Source: Achromobacter deleyi (GTDB lineage: Bacteria; Pseudomonadota; Gammaproteobacteria; Burkholderiales; Burkholderiaceae_B). Taken from it: DNA of 64,000 bases. The position numbers were made by a program, and so were the translations under genes. Position 1 is the first letter of the stretch, and every line of letters begins with the position of its first letter. Where the stretch lies: positions 186,001-250,000 of the forward strand of contig NZ_CADIJO010000001.1 in the NCBI RefSeq assembly GCF_902859705.1. The letters run 5' to 3'. Below, piece after piece: positions 1 through 8,807 of this stretch. Below the pieces are notes generated by a model. That model searched no databases and had not been told where the DNA came from. It saw only the letters and a list, made by a program, of their open reading frames with translations.

Positions 1-29
1 GCGAGGCGGTGGAGAAGCCGACATGGTAG
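1..29 (+). CDS. possible 3' end of an upstream gene (partial)
   Basis: An open frame enters from the left edge and stops at TAG 27-29, which would give a C-terminus EAVEKPTW. It is too short to identify and may be chance. Bases 30-118 hold no other recognisable gene. Confidence 0.2.
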
Positions 30-118
30 GGCCCGAATGTGACCCTTTGGTTGCATGGCAATGACACGGGGCGGCTGGTGTAAAGTCGCGTGTACACCAT
101 TTCCTAAAGGACACGAAG

Positions 119-472
119 GTGCCTGAATCGAACCAAACCGCGGTTCTGCTGTTTTCGTACGGAACCCTGCAGGACAAGGCCGTGCAGCGCGCCAACTTCG
201 GCCGCGAGCTCACCGGCAAGCCCGACGCCATGACCGGCTACGTGCAGCGCTGGGTCGAAATCACCGACCCCGACGTCATCAAGACCAGCGGCCTGGCCCA
301 GCACCCCATCGTCTACGCCAGCTACGACCCGAAAGACGAAGTGGCCGGCATGGTGTTCGAGATCACCCAGCAGGAACTCGAAGCCGCCGACCGCTACGAA
401 GTGTCCGACTACAAGCGCGTGTCGGTGCTGCTGAAATCCGGCGTGCACGCCTGGGTGTACATCAAGGCCTGA
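119..472 (+). CDS. gamma-glutamylcyclotransferase (AIG2-like) family protein
   Basis: This 117-residue protein has the AIG2/gamma-glutamylcyclotransferase pattern: an N-terminal FSYGTLQ stretch (about residues 12-18), whose YGTL loop binds the gamma-glutamyl group in this family, and a later VAGMVFEIT...DRYE segment that supplies the usual acidic residue. Its length matches the small bacterial members. The likely activity is release of 5-oxoproline from gamma-glutamyl compounds or a related cyclotransfer in the cytoplasm, but the substrate is unknown. The start is GTG, preceded by AAGGA at 107-111. It stands alone, 79 bases before the next gene on the same strand. Confidence 0.75.
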   Translation: MPESNQTAVLLFSYGTLQDKAVQRANFGRELTGKPDAMTGYVQRWVEITDPDVIKTSGLAQHPIVYASYDPKDEVAGMVFEITQQELEAADRYEVSDYKRVSVLLKSGVHAWVYIKA

Positions 473-551
473 ATCCGGGCGCGCTGCGCCGGGGCGGTTT
501 CCGGCGGTTCGGCGCCTGTACACTCGGACATCTCGACTTCGGGGGCCTGAC

Positions 552-1463
552 ATGGCCGGCAGCAGCTTCTTTGCCCTGTTCGACGACATCGCCACAATCC
601 TGGACGACGTGTCCGTCATGACCAAGGTGGCGGCCAAGAAAACCGCCGGCGTGCTGGGGGACGACCTGGCGCTGAACGCGCAGCAGGTTTCCGGTGTGCC
701 GGTCAACCGCGAACTGCCTGTGGTGTGGGCGGTGGCCAAGGGCTCGTTCATCAACAAGCTGATCCTGGTGCCATCGGCCCTGGTCATCAGCGCCTTCGCG
801 CCCTGGGCGGTGACGCCGCTGCTGATGGTGGGCGGCGCCTTCCTGTGCTTCGAGGGCGTGGAAAAACTGGCCCATAAATTTCTGCCGCACGGCGATACCG
901 CCGACGGCAATCATGCTGCGCGGGCCGAAGCCCTGCAGGACGCCTCGGTGGACATGGTGGCGTTCGAGCGCGACAAGATCAAGGGCGCGGTGCGCACCGA
1001 CTTCATCCTGTCGGCCGAAATCATCGCCATCACGTTGGGGGCTGTGGCCGGCGCCGACATGGTGCGCCAGACCATCGTGCTGGCCGGCATCGCCCTGGTC
1101 ATGACGGTCGGGGTCTATGGCCTGGTGGCGGGCATCGTCAAGCTCGACGACCTGGGGCTGTATCTCAGCACCAAGCGCTCGCAGGCGGTCGCCTGGCTGG
1201 GCAAGCGCATCGTGGCGGCCGCGCCCTACCTGATGAAGACGCTCTCCGTGGTGGGCACCGCCGCCATGTTCATGGTTGGCGGCGGCATCCTCACCCACGG
1301 CATCGCCCCGCTGGGCGCAGCCATCGAGCACGTCGCGGCAGCCACCGGCAGCGGCCTGGTGCCGCTGCTGGTGTCGACTTTGCTCAGCGCCCTGTTCGGC
1401 ATCGTCGCCGGGGCCGTGGTGCTGGGCGGCGTCAGTCTGGCCAAGCGCCTGTTGCGGAAATAG
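552..1463 (+). CDS. DUF808 family inner membrane protein (YedI-like)
   Basis: A 303-residue protein typical of the DUF808/YedI family. It begins [14 protein letters not shown], has a soluble N-terminal part containing [25 protein letters not shown] as recognisable family text (split here across the motif region), and then several hydrophobic segments at about residues 75-100, 160-200 and 215-300, ending in a basic tail (KRLLRK). The family has no established biochemical role. The gene runs convergently into the siderophore receptor, leaving only 21 bases between the two stops and no obvious hairpin. Nothing about its composition is unusual. Confidence 0.85.
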   Translation: MAGSSFFALFDDIATILDDVSVMTKVAAKKTAGVLGDDLALNAQQVSGVPVNRELPVVWAVAKGSFINKLILVPSALVISAFAPWAVTPLLMVGGAFLCFEGVEKLAHKFLPHGDTADGNHAARAEALQDASVDMVAFERDKIKGAVRTDFILSAEIIAITLGAVAGADMVRQTIVLAGIALVMTVGVYGLVAGIVKLDDLGLYLSTKRSQAVAWLGKRIVAAAPYLMKTLSVVGTAAMFMVGGGILTHGIAPLGAAIEHVAAATGSGLVPLLVSTLLSALFGIVAGAVVLGGVSLAKRLLRK

Positions 1464-1484
1464 GGCGCCTGGCCGGGGCGGGCA

Positions 1485-3968
1485 TCAGAAGCGGTACTTC
1501 ATCGTCAGCATGGCGTTGCGCGGATCGCCGTAATAGCCGCCCATGCCGGTCGAGTAGTACTTCTTGTCCAGCAGGTTGTTGACGTTCAGCGTGGCCGACA
1601 GCTGGCGGTTGAAATCATAGCGGGCCATCAGCCCGACCAGCGCATAGGCGTCCTGGCGGAAGGTCTCGCCGTTGGGGCCGTAGTCCGGCTGCACCATCTT
1701 GCTTTGCCAGGTGACGCCGCCGCCCACCGTCAGCGGATGCCACGCGCCGCGCAGGCGGTAGGTGGTCCACAGCTTGAACAGGCTGTTGGGCTGGTTGGTG
1801 TCGATGCTGCGGCCGTCCGAGTCCTTCAATTGCCGGTAGCTGTAGCCGGCGATCATCTGCCAGCCCGGTTGCAGTTCGCCCGAGATTTCCATCTCGATGC
1901 CGCGCGCGGTGGCGCCCTGCACCGTGCGGTAGGCGTACGAACCGCCGCCGCCGCCCGTGACCCAGATGTTGTCCGGGTCCTTCTCGGCCAGGTTGTCCTG
2001 CTTGAGTTCGAAGACCGCGGCGCTGGCGTTCAGGGCGCCGCCGAAGAATTCGCCCTTGACGCCCAGCTCATAGTTGTCGCCCTCGACCGGCGGCAGGAAA
2101 CTGTTGTTGCGGTCGCGATAGGCCTGCGGCTTGAAGATGCTGGTGTAGCTGGCATAGACCGACCAGTTGGCGTCCAGGTCGTACACCACGCCGGCGAACG
2201 GCGTGATCTTGCCTTTCTCGCGCAGCCGGTCGCTGACCTGGGTGCCGTCGAAGTAGTTGCTGTCGACGTCGCGCTTCCAATCGGTGTAGCGGCCGCCCAG
2301 GATCACCGAGAAGCGTTCGGTGGGGCGCAGGCGCGCGGTGGCGTACAGCCCCAGTTCTTCTTCGCGGGTCTTGCTGTGGCCGGTTTCGGTGCCTTCGAAG
2401 ACGGGCTTGGGCGAGTGGCCGTTCCAGTTGAAGATGTTTGGAATCGACGCGTCGTAGCCCGGCAGGCGCCAATTCGGATAGGTGGCGCCGCCTTGCTCGT
2501 AGCGCGAGGCGCTGACGCCGAACACCAGGTCGTGCTTGCGGCCCAGCAACGTGAACGGGCCGGTGGCGTACAGGTCCACCGACGTCTGCTTGGGCTTGCC
2601 GTGCCAGTTGGCCAGCCACAGCCCGCCGCCCGCGCCGGTGTCGCGATTGGGATAGCCGTTCTGGGCGTAGCCCTGCAGCGCGTCGTAGTCGTTTTCGCTG
2701 CGGTTGATGACGGCCTTGGCGATCCAGTCGTTGGCGAAGGTGTGTTCCAGGCTGGCAAACAGCGAGGTCTGCTTGCGGTCGTAGTAGCTCCAGTCCGACG
2801 CGCCGTTCATGCGGCGCGAGAAACTCGTCTGCGAGCCATCGCTGAAGAACAGCGGAAAGCCGCGGCTGGCCTGGTCCATGCGATCGTCCTGGTAGACCAG
2901 GCCGGCGGTCAGCAGGGTCGAATCCGTCAGGTCGGCTTCGATCACACCGTAGAAGACGTCTTTTTTCTGCTTGGCGCGGCTGACGAACGAGCCGTAGTCC
3001 TGGTGCGCCGCGACGATGCGCCCGCGGATGCGGCCGTTGTCGACCAGCGACCCCGACAGGTCGGCTTCGGCCCGGTAGCGGTCCCACGAACCGGCGCTGG
3101 CGGCCACGGAACCCGAGAACTCGCGGGTGGGGCGCTTGCGCACCAGGTTCACCGCGGCGGCCGGGCTGCCGGTGCCGCTGACCAGGCCGGTCGCGCCGCG
3201 CACCACTTCCACGCGGTCGTAGATGGCGGTGTCGAACGTGATGCCTTCCAGCTGGCTCGACGTCGGGATGCCATCGAACATATAGGTGTCCACGGCAAAA
3301 CCGCGCGAGTACACCTGGGTGTATTCCTGGGTCGACGTGCTTCTGTCGATCGACACGCCGGTGGTCTGGTTCAGCACATCCTGGATGGTGTTCAGGGCCT
3401 GGTCGTCCATCTGCTGGCGGGTGATGACGCTGACCGACTGCGGCGTCTCGCGCAGCGACAGGTTGAGTTTGGTGGCGCTGGTGGACCCCGTGTAGGACGC
3501 GGTGTCTTCCGTCTTGCCGTCGCGCAGGCCGTCGGCGCTGACCTGCACTTCGGGCAGCACCGAGGCATCGGGGGCGGTGGTGGCACGCAACACGTAGCCG
3601 GCCGCGCCGGCCGGTTGGCCTTCCAGGCCGCTGCCGGCCAGCAGCCGGGCCAGGCCGTCGCGCGGGGCAAACTCGCCCGACAGGCCGCGCGTGGTCCGGC
3701 CGGCGACCAGCGCCGGGTCGATGGCGATGTTGATGCCGGATTCGCTGGCGTAGCGCGTCAATGCCGGGCCCAGGGCGCCCGCCGGAATGTCGTAGCTGCG
3801 GACGGCCTGCGCCGCGGGGGCGTCGGCGGCCTGGGCCGTGCCGGCCGCCCCGGCCAGCGCCAGGGCCAGCAGCGTATGGCGGAATGCGCGCGCCAGGGGC
3901 GGGCGGCAAGAAAGGGCAAGGGCCGGGTGTTGCGGGGCGGGCCGGCGGCCGGGACGGCGCTGCGTCAT
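1485..3968 (-). CDS. TonB-dependent siderophore receptor with N-terminal signalling (STN) domain
   Basis: Outer-membrane receptor of 827 residues. A long signal peptide ends near AQA (residues 45-47). It is followed by an STN/secretin-type signalling domain (about 55-128, starting YDIPAGALGPAL), then a TonB-box/plug region with LRETPQSVSVITRQQMDD, and a 22-strand-type barrel ending in MKYRF, with the C-terminal aromatic expected of outer-membrane barrels. The length and plug motifs match the FpvA/FoxA/FhuE group of ferric siderophore receptors. The STN domain and the fecI-fecR pair upstream on the same strand indicate a transducing receptor that signals through FecR to the sigma factor. GGAGAA precedes the ATG. 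The ligand siderophore is not identifiable. Confidence 0.92.
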   Translation of the reverse strand: MTQRRPGRRPAPQHPALALSCRPPLARAFRHTLLALALAGAAGTAQAADAPAAQAVRSYDIPAGALGPALTRYASESGINIAIDPALVAGRTTRGLSGEFAPRDGLARLLAGSGLEGQPAGAAGYVLRATTAPDASVLPEVQVSADGLRDGKTEDTASYTGSTSATKLNLSLRETPQSVSVITRQQMDDQALNTIQDVLNQTTGVSIDRSTSTQEYTQVYSRGFAVDTYMFDGIPTSSQLEGITFDTAIYDRVEVVRGATGLVSGTGSPAAAVNLVRKRPTREFSGSVAASAGSWDRYRAEADLSGSLVDNGRIRGRIVAAHQDYGSFVSRAKQKKDVFYGVIEADLTDSTLLTAGLVYQDDRMDQASRGFPLFFSDGSQTSFSRRMNGASDWSYYDRKQTSLFASLEHTFANDWIAKAVINRSENDYDALQGYAQNGYPNRDTGAGGGLWLANWHGKPKQTSVDLYATGPFTLLGRKHDLVFGVSASRYEQGGATYPNWRLPGYDASIPNIFNWNGHSPKPVFEGTETGHSKTREEELGLYATARLRPTERFSVILGGRYTDWKRDVDSNYFDGTQVSDRLREKGKITPFAGVVYDLDANWSVYASYTSIFKPQAYRDRNNSFLPPVEGDNYELGVKGEFFGGALNASAAVFELKQDNLAEKDPDNIWVTGGGGGSYAYRTVQGATARGIEMEISGELQPGWQMIAGYSYRQLKDSDGRSIDTNQPNSLFKLWTTYRLRGAWHPLTVGGGVTWQSKMVQPDYGPNGETFRQDAYALVGLMARYDFNRQLSATLNVNNLLDKKYYSTGMGGYYGDPRNAMLTMKYRF

Positions 3969-4163
3969 GAGGTTCTCCGAAAAGGGCGTGTTTTGGTGTT
4001 GCTGGGGTTGTTGACACGCGAACGGAGAAAAGCGGACATGCTGACGTCGATTAATGTGTAACTGCGGGGGAGGGGGCGGATGGCGGCGTGGGCATACCGG
4101 CGTGGGCGTACCCGCGACGGCATTGCGCCTGGGCAGGCCGGCGTGGCAGGCGACGCCTGAGCC

Positions 4164-5159
4164 TCAAGCCGCCGACGAACGCGGCTCGACGAGAATCCAG
4201 TAGCGGCTGCGGCTGACGACCCGCACCGGCAGGGTGGCCGGCAACAGCGCCAGCACCTTGTCCGTATCCTGCAACTGAAATCCGCCGGACAGGCGCAGAT
4301 CGGCCACGGCCGGGTCGCATTGCACCAGGCCGGGCCGATAGTGCGACAGCGCTTCCAGGAAGTCCGCCAGCCGCATGTTGTCGGCCACGAGTACCCCGCG
4401 CGCCCATTCGCCTTCGCCCTGGGCCGCCTGCTGCACATTGCCGGCGCCCTGGGCCGTAAACACCAGGCACTGGCCGGCCGCGACCGGCAGCCGCTGGCCC
4501 GGCACGTCGCGGGGCGTGACTTCGACCACGCCCTCCAGCACGGCCACGCGGCATTGCGTGCCGCGCTGGCGCACCGTGAAGCGGGCATCCATGCCGTGCA
4601 CCACGCCGGCTTCGGACGACACCAGGAACGGCCGCGCCGCTTGCGCGGGGCCGCTGTCGGGCGCCGTGCGCACCAGGATTTCGCCCGACCGCAGCAGCAC
4701 GCGGCGCGACAGGGCGTCGTAGGCGATATCCACGGCGCTGCCCGCGTTCATCAGCACGCGGCTGCCGTCCGCCAGCCGCAGCTCGCGCCGTTCGCCGGTG
4801 CCGGTGCGGTAGGCGGCGGACCAGGCGGCCCACGGCGCAAACCGGGCCGCCAGCCAGACGGCGGGAACCGCAGCCGCCGCCGCGCCCAGGGTGGCCAGCG
4901 CCTTGCGGCGCGACAGCTTGCGATTCAGAGTGGGGCGAGCCAACGCGGGGGGCAGGCTGCCGAACTGGTCGTTCAGCATCTGCGCCCGTTGCCACGCCCG
5001 CTCATGGTCGGGGTCTTGCGCGCGCCAGCGCTCACACTCGCGAAACGCTTCGGGCGGCGGCTCGGCGCCGGGGTGCAGCCGCACCAGCCATTGCGCCGCC
5101 TGGCGCAGCACCTGGCGGTCCAGCGGCAGATCGCGTGCGTTGGCGGCGCTGCCCATCAT
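4164..5159 (-). CDS. fecR: FecR-family anti-sigma/transmembrane regulator
   Basis: A 331-residue FecR protein. The N-terminal cytoplasmic DUF4880 region carries the Trp pattern (AAQWLVRL ... ERWRAQDPDHERAW). One hydrophobic segment follows at about residues 85-105 (ATLGAAAAAVPAVWLAARF). The periplasmic FecR domain has TGTGERRELRLADGS and GEILVRT, and a short STN-like end follows. FecR relays the receptor signal across the inner membrane and controls the sigma factor. The start ATG overlaps the sigma-factor stop as ATGA, so the two are translationally coupled. A 195-base gap before the receptor gene shows nothing I can call with confidence. Confidence 0.92.
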   Translation of the reverse strand: MMGSAANARDLPLDRQVLRQAAQWLVRLHPGAEPPPEAFRECERWRAQDPDHERAWQRAQMLNDQFGSLPPALARPTLNRKLSRRKALATLGAAAAAVPAVWLAARFAPWAAWSAAYRTGTGERRELRLADGSRVLMNAGSAVDIAYDALSRRVLLRSGEILVRTAPDSGPAQAARPFLVSSEAGVVHGMDARFTVRQRGTQCRVAVLEGVVEVTPRDVPGQRLPVAAGQCLVFTAQGAGNVQQAAQGEGEWARGVLVADNMRLADFLEALSHYRPGLVQCDPAVADLRLSGGFQLQDTDKVLALLPATLPVRVVSRSRYWILVEPRSSAA

Positions 5160-5671
5160 GCGGCCAGCAGCAGGCATTGCTCGAACGCCTGCGCCATGTA
5201 GCGGCGCACGGTGCGGTCGGTGATGCGCATCGTGTCGGCGATCTGCTTGTAGGTCATGCCGTCCAGCTGCGCCATCAGGAACGCGCTGCGCGCCTTGGCC
5301 GGCAGGCCGTCGAGCATGGCGTCGATCTGGTGCAGCGTTTCCAGGATGATCAGGCGCTGTTCGACCGACGGCGTGGTGGGCTCGGGCAACTGCGCCAACG
5401 CGTCCAGCCAGGCACGCTCGAGCGATTGGCGACGGTGGTGGTTGCACAGCACGTGGCGCGCGACGGTGGTCAGGTAGGCGCGCGGCTCGTGCAGCGTCAG
5501 TTCCTGCGCGCCGGGCTTGCGGCGCGCCTCGATGATGCGGATGAACGTGTCCTGCGCCAGATCGGCGGCATCGAACGTATTGCCCAGGCGCTTGCGCAGC
5601 CAGTTGCGCAGCCAACCGTGATGGCTGGCGTAGAGGTTGTGGACGACATCCACGGCAGGGATCCCCGACAC
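5156..5671 (-). CDS. fecI: ECF RNA polymerase sigma factor, FecI family
   Basis: An ECF sigma factor with region 2 (LYASHHGWLRNWLRKRLG followed by DAADLAQDTFIRI) and region 4 (LPAKARSAFLMAQLDGMTYKQIADTM, then a RTVRRYM recognition helix). The frame is open up to 5776, but that extension would read through the Fur-box-like site at 5704-5722 and the terminator of the upstream receptor gene, so a downstream start is much more likely. I chose GTG at 5671, which gives 171 residues, close to the 173 of E. coli FecI. GTG at 5653, behind GGGGA, is the alternative. It should direct transcription of the adjacent siderophore receptor. Confidence 0.88.
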   Translation of the reverse strand: MSGIPAVDVVHNLYASHHGWLRNWLRKRLGNTFDAADLAQDTFIRIIEARRKPGAQELTLHEPRAYLTTVARHVLCNHHRRQSLERAWLDALAQLPEPTTPSVEQRLIILETLHQIDAMLDGLPAKARSAFLMAQLDGMTYKQIADTMRITDRTVRRYMAQAFEQCLLLAA

Positions 5672-5703
5672 GCCGGGACCCCGCCCGGTCGCATTCAATA
5701 ATT

Positions 5704-5722
5704 GATAATGATTCCCAATTGT
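5704..5722 (-). promoter_or_regulatory. candidate Fur box upstream of fecI
   Basis: GATAATGATTCCCAATTGT matches the 19-base Fur consensus at 12 positions, including the whole first half (GATAATGAT). It lies 33-50 bases upstream of the likely fecI start, where iron repression of a FecI sigma gene is expected. The assignment is by pattern only. Confidence 0.65.
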
Positions 5723-5751
5723 ATATGAGGCGGGGCGGTCCTGGCGATGCG

Positions 5752-5786
5752 CCAAAACAACGGGCCCCGGAATCACCCGGGGCCCG
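5752..5786 (-). terminator. rho-independent terminator of the fecA-like gene
   Basis: A perfect 10-bp stem, CGGGCCCCGG (5761-5770) with CCGGGGCCCG (5777-5786), has a 6-base loop and, read on the minus strand, is followed by TTGTTTT. It lies 89 bases past the stop of the FecA-like receptor gene and before fecI, so it separates the two transcription units. Confidence 0.75.
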
Positions 5787-5874
5787 CGATACCGCTTGAG
5801 CGGGAGGCGCGCACGTCGTCAAAGCCAGTGGCTTTGCCGGCCGCGGGGCGTCCGCGTCGTCAACCGATCATCTA

Positions 5875-8094
5875 TCAATACGCCAGCGAAGCTTGCAGGT
5901 ACACCGTGCGCGGCATGCCCACGTACTTGCCCGCGTTGTTGTCGGTGGAACGGGTGAAGTAGCGCTTGTCGAACAGGTTCTTCACGCCCAGCGCGATGTT
6001 CAGGTTGTGCATCTGCTTGCCGAAATCGTAGGCGGCGCGCACATGCACCGTGCCGTAGCCGGGGATGTCGCCATAGGCGCCGTTGGCGCTTTCGGCCGTC
6101 TGGTACGTGGCGCCGGGGTCGGGCGAACCGGGCGAGCGCTGCTTGGACTGCAGGAACGTATCCACGTTGTAGGTCCACTGGTTGCGCGTGTAGCGCGCGC
6201 CCAGCGACGCCACGTTGCGCGAATAGAACGGCAGGTCGCGGCCCTCGAACACGCCCGCCTTGTAGGTGGCCTGCGTGTAGGTATAGGTGCCGTACACCGA
6301 CATGCCCGACAGCGCGGCGCTGAGCTCGCCCAGGTCGTACGACAGGCCCGTTTCCAGGCCGCGGTGGCGCGTGGCGCCCAGGTTGGTCCAGGCGTCCGAG
6401 CCGCCATTGGTGCCGCCGCGCAGTTGCAGTTCGTCGTCGAAGTTGATGTTGAACAGCGTCAGTTCGCCCTTCCAGCCGCCGCCATTGAAATGCGTGCCCA
6501 CTTCATACGTGGTGGCCTTTTCCGGATGCAGGCCGTTGGTGGTCGACGCAATCTGGAAGTACTGCAACGGGCCGAACGACTGGCCGGCGTTGGCGAACAC
6601 GCTCCATTGCTCGCTGACGTGATACACGACCGACAGCGAGGGCAGGGGCTCTTCCGACTTGATGCTCGTGTACTTCGTCGCGGCCGGGTTGGACTTGTCG
6701 TTCAGGAACGAATCGATGAACTCGTAGCGCACGCCTGGCGTGATGGTCCAGTTGCCGACATTGATGGTGTCGTCGATATAGACCGCGTGCGCGGTCGTGC
6801 CGCCGGTGCGGAATTGATACTGCGGGTTCGGCGCGTTCAGCGGATCGAAGGGGCCGTCCGGTACGTAGAACGCCGTGCGCGACGCGCGTTCGTCGCTGGC
6901 TTCCTTCAGGTAGCGGTAGCCCACGCTCACTTCCTGCGTGATGTCCGACCCGCGGAACAGGCGCGAATAGCGCGGCTCGATCGCAAACGTATGGTAGTTG
7001 CGCGGATTGAACGTCAGGCGGCGCTGGCCGGCGTTGGCGCCGGTGCCTTCGGTTTCGATGCTGCTGCCCCGGAAGCTGTCCGTGTAGTAGGTCAGCAACT
7101 CAAACTTGTTCACGCCGTCGTCGTGGTTGTAGCGGAACGACGCATCGGTGCGCCGGCCCGTGAAATTGTCGTACGGCCGCGTCGACTGGAACGGGTCTTC
7201 GGAATACTGCTTTGTCGTCAGGCCGCCGGGCATGCCGGCGCGGCCTTCGTAGTGGTGCAGCGCGGCCGAAATGCTGTCGTCCGCGCCGATGCGGTAGGTG
7301 CCCTTGAGCATCACGTCATCGATATCGACCCGATCGTTGCTGTCGCGAAAGCCGTTGCCGTGCGTACCCGAATAGAGCAGGGCGCCGCCCAGGCCGCGGT
7401 CGTTGGTGCCGCCGATGAACGCGCTGGGCGTCGTCTTCACGCCGCCGTGGCTGTACATGTCGGTCTCGACCGACGCATCCGCCGTGAAGTCCTGCGGAAT
7501 CGCGCGCGTCACGAAATTGATGATCCCGCCCACGTTCTGCGGGCCATAGCGCACCGATCCCGCGCCGCGCACCACATCCACCGCCGACAGATTGCCCAGC
7601 GCCACCGGCGCCATCGACAGCTGCGGCTGCCCATAAGGCGCCACCGCCAACGGAATGCCGTCCATCAGGATCGTCGACCGCGGCGACAGGCGCGACGTCA
7701 GCCCGCGCACGCCCACGTTCAACGACACATCGCTGCCGCCCGTGCCATTGCTTTCCTGCACCTGCACGCCCGGAATCCGGCGCAGCACATCGCGCACATT
7801 CGTCGCGCCCGTATCCTGGAACGCCGCCCGATCAATGATCGTGCGCGCACCGCCGTGCTCCAGCACCTTTTCGTCGCTGGGATTCTCCAGCCAATCGCCC
7901 ACCACACTGATCGCGCCCAGCGTGCTGCCATCGCCGGCCGCAGCACCGGATGTCGAAGCGGCCGGCGTCGCGGAAGCCGGCGTCGCGCCAGATGTCGGCG
8001 CACCTTTCGCGGCGGTTTGGGCGTAGCCGTTGGCGGCCACGGTCAGCAAGGCCAGCGCGAGCGCAAGGCGTCGCGGGGGGAAGGGGATCAGCAT
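5875..8094 (-). CDS. fecA: TonB-dependent ferric citrate-type receptor (FecA-like) without signalling domain
   Basis: A 739-residue outer-membrane receptor that follows E. coli FecA closely. Shared features are VVGDWLENP at the TonB-box region, TGATNVRDVLRRIPGVQV, RSTILMDGIP, APYGQPQLSMAPV, VRYGPQNVGGIINFVTRAIP and the C-terminal GVKNLFDKRYF. The signal peptide ends near GYAQT (about residue 27). After it there are only some 35 residues of Ala/Ser/Thr/Gly-rich linker before the TonB box, where transducing FecA proteins carry a signalling domain of about 80 residues. It therefore probably imports ferric citrate or a related chelate without signalling. The start at 8094 was chosen because it opens directly on a signal peptide; the frame extends 62 codons further upstream without protein-like content. 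Confidence 0.88.
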   Translation of the reverse strand: MLIPFPPRRLALALALLTVAANGYAQTAAKGAPTSGATPASATPAASTSGAAAGDGSTLGAISVVGDWLENPSDEKVLEHGGARTIIDRAAFQDTGATNVRDVLRRIPGVQVQESNGTGGSDVSLNVGVRGLTSRLSPRSTILMDGIPLAVAPYGQPQLSMAPVALGNLSAVDVVRGAGSVRYGPQNVGGIINFVTRAIPQDFTADASVETDMYSHGGVKTTPSAFIGGTNDRGLGGALLYSGTHGNGFRDSNDRVDIDDVMLKGTYRIGADDSISAALHHYEGRAGMPGGLTTKQYSEDPFQSTRPYDNFTGRRTDASFRYNHDDGVNKFELLTYYTDSFRGSSIETEGTGANAGQRRLTFNPRNYHTFAIEPRYSRLFRGSDITQEVSVGYRYLKEASDERASRTAFYVPDGPFDPLNAPNPQYQFRTGGTTAHAVYIDDTINVGNWTITPGVRYEFIDSFLNDKSNPAATKYTSIKSEEPLPSLSVVYHVSEQWSVFANAGQSFGPLQYFQIASTTNGLHPEKATTYEVGTHFNGGGWKGELTLFNINFDDELQLRGGTNGGSDAWTNLGATRHRGLETGLSYDLGELSAALSGMSVYGTYTYTQATYKAGVFEGRDLPFYSRNVASLGARYTRNQWTYNVDTFLQSKQRSPGSPDPGATYQTAESANGAYGDIPGYGTVHVRAAYDFGKQMHNLNIALGVKNLFDKRYFTRSTDNNAGKYVGMPRTVYLQASLAY

Positions 8095-8110
8095 GGAGGT
8101 TCCAGGAATG

Positions 8111-8129
8111 GCTCTCAAATAATGAGAGC
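8111..8129. promoter_or_regulatory. perfect inverted repeat in the fecA-like leader
   Basis: GCTCTCA-AATAA-TGAGAGC, a perfect 7-bp inverted repeat with a 5-base centre, lies 17 bases upstream of the receptor start and next to the Fur-box-like site. It could be a second operator or a leader hairpin. It is not a terminator, as no T-run follows in either direction. Confidence 0.45.
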
Positions 8130-8140
8130 GACAATCAAAT

Positions 8141-8156
8141 TGAGAATCTTTTCTAA
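8141..8156 (-). promoter_or_regulatory. candidate Fur box upstream of fecA-like gene
   Basis: TGAGAATCTTTTCTAA resembles the 7-1-7 Fur motif (TGAGAAT half-site and its near complement). It lies about 50 bases upstream of the receptor start, which is appropriate for iron repression. Confidence 0.55.
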
Positions 8157-8233
8157 GCCGGGGCGGACTGCGCACACAAGCTCGGCAAGGGCAGCCGGCA
8201 GCCCCTGCGCAAGCCGCCGAAAATATAGCAAAA

Positions 8234-8245
8234 ATTGGCGCCAAT
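8234..8245. promoter_or_regulatory. palindromic operator, copy A (ATTGGCGCCAAT)
   Basis: A perfect 12-base palindrome with core TTGGCGCCAA at 8235-8244, between the divergent fecA-like and lrp-like genes. It is one of five intergenic copies in the window and sits about 115 bases upstream of copy B. Confidence 0.65.
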
Positions 8246-8336
8246 CCAAACGCGGTAAATTGGGGCCGTGGCAAAAACACCCCACGACCCTCCGGCTGGC
8301 CAACCGCACCCGCGCGCCTGCGCCCAGCCGAATCCG

Positions 8337-8363
8337 TATAAGATGTGAAATTGGCGCCAATTT
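8337..8363 (+). promoter_or_regulatory. lrp-like promoter with operator copy B
   Basis: A -10-like TATAAG (8337-8342) is followed by the perfect 16-base palindrome AAATTGGCGCCAATTT (8348-8363), which would overlap the transcription start. The arrangement suggests that the Lrp-type regulator represses its own gene. The same 16-mer recurs upstream of the hydrolase/ABC operon. Confidence 0.65.
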
Positions 8364-8381
8364 TTTGACGCGGGAACCATC

Positions 8382-8807
8382 ATGGACACACTAGATCAGC
8401 AATTGCTGGGACTGTTGCGCGCCGACGCGCGCGCAACCGTGGCAACCCTGGCCAAAAAGCTCGACGTATCACGGGGCACCATCAACAACCGCATCGCCCG
8501 CATGGAAGACGACGGCATCATCGTCGGCTACACCGTGCGCCTGCGCCCCGAATCCGAACCCGACCAGATCGGCGCCTGGATGAACATCGCCGTAGACGGC
8601 AACGAAACCCGGCGCGTCGTCAGCATCCTGCTAGGCGACCCCGCCGTCGTCGCCCTGCACGACACCAACGGCCGCTGGGACCTGCTGGCCGAACTACGCG
8701 TGGCCAACATCGAAGAAATGTCCCGCGTCCTGGACCGCGTCCGCCTGATCAAGGCCATCTCCGCCACGGAAACCAGCATCCACCTGAAGAGCTACAAGCT
8801 GGACTAA
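8382..8807 (+). CDS. Lrp/AsnC family transcriptional regulator
   Basis: A 141-residue Lrp/AsnC regulator. The N-terminal winged helix-turn-helix spans about residues 3-60 (LDQQLLGLLRADARATVATL, then SRGTINNRIARMEDDGII), followed by a RAM ligand-binding domain (about 65-140) ending ISATETSIHLKSYKLD. Such proteins form dimers to octamers and respond to amino acids or related small molecules. The length is normal. The palindrome TTGGCGCCAA lies at its own promoter and at three neighbouring transport or hydrolase promoters, so I infer that it is the regulator of that set. The direct neighbour upstream is the divergent fecA-like gene; the next gene downstream is 625 bases away. Confidence 0.9.
   Translation: MDTLDQQLLGLLRADARATVATLAKKLDVSRGTINNRIARMEDDGIIVGYTVRLRPESEPDQIGAWMNIAVDGNETRRVVSILLGDPAVVALHDTNGRWDLLAELRVANIEEMSRVLDRVRLIKAISATETSIHLKSYKLD

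Noticed and set aside
5672..5776. N-terminal extension of the FecI sigma factor up to 5776
   Set aside because: The extension would translate a Fur-box-like site and run into the terminator of the preceding gene, and it has no sigma-factor homology.
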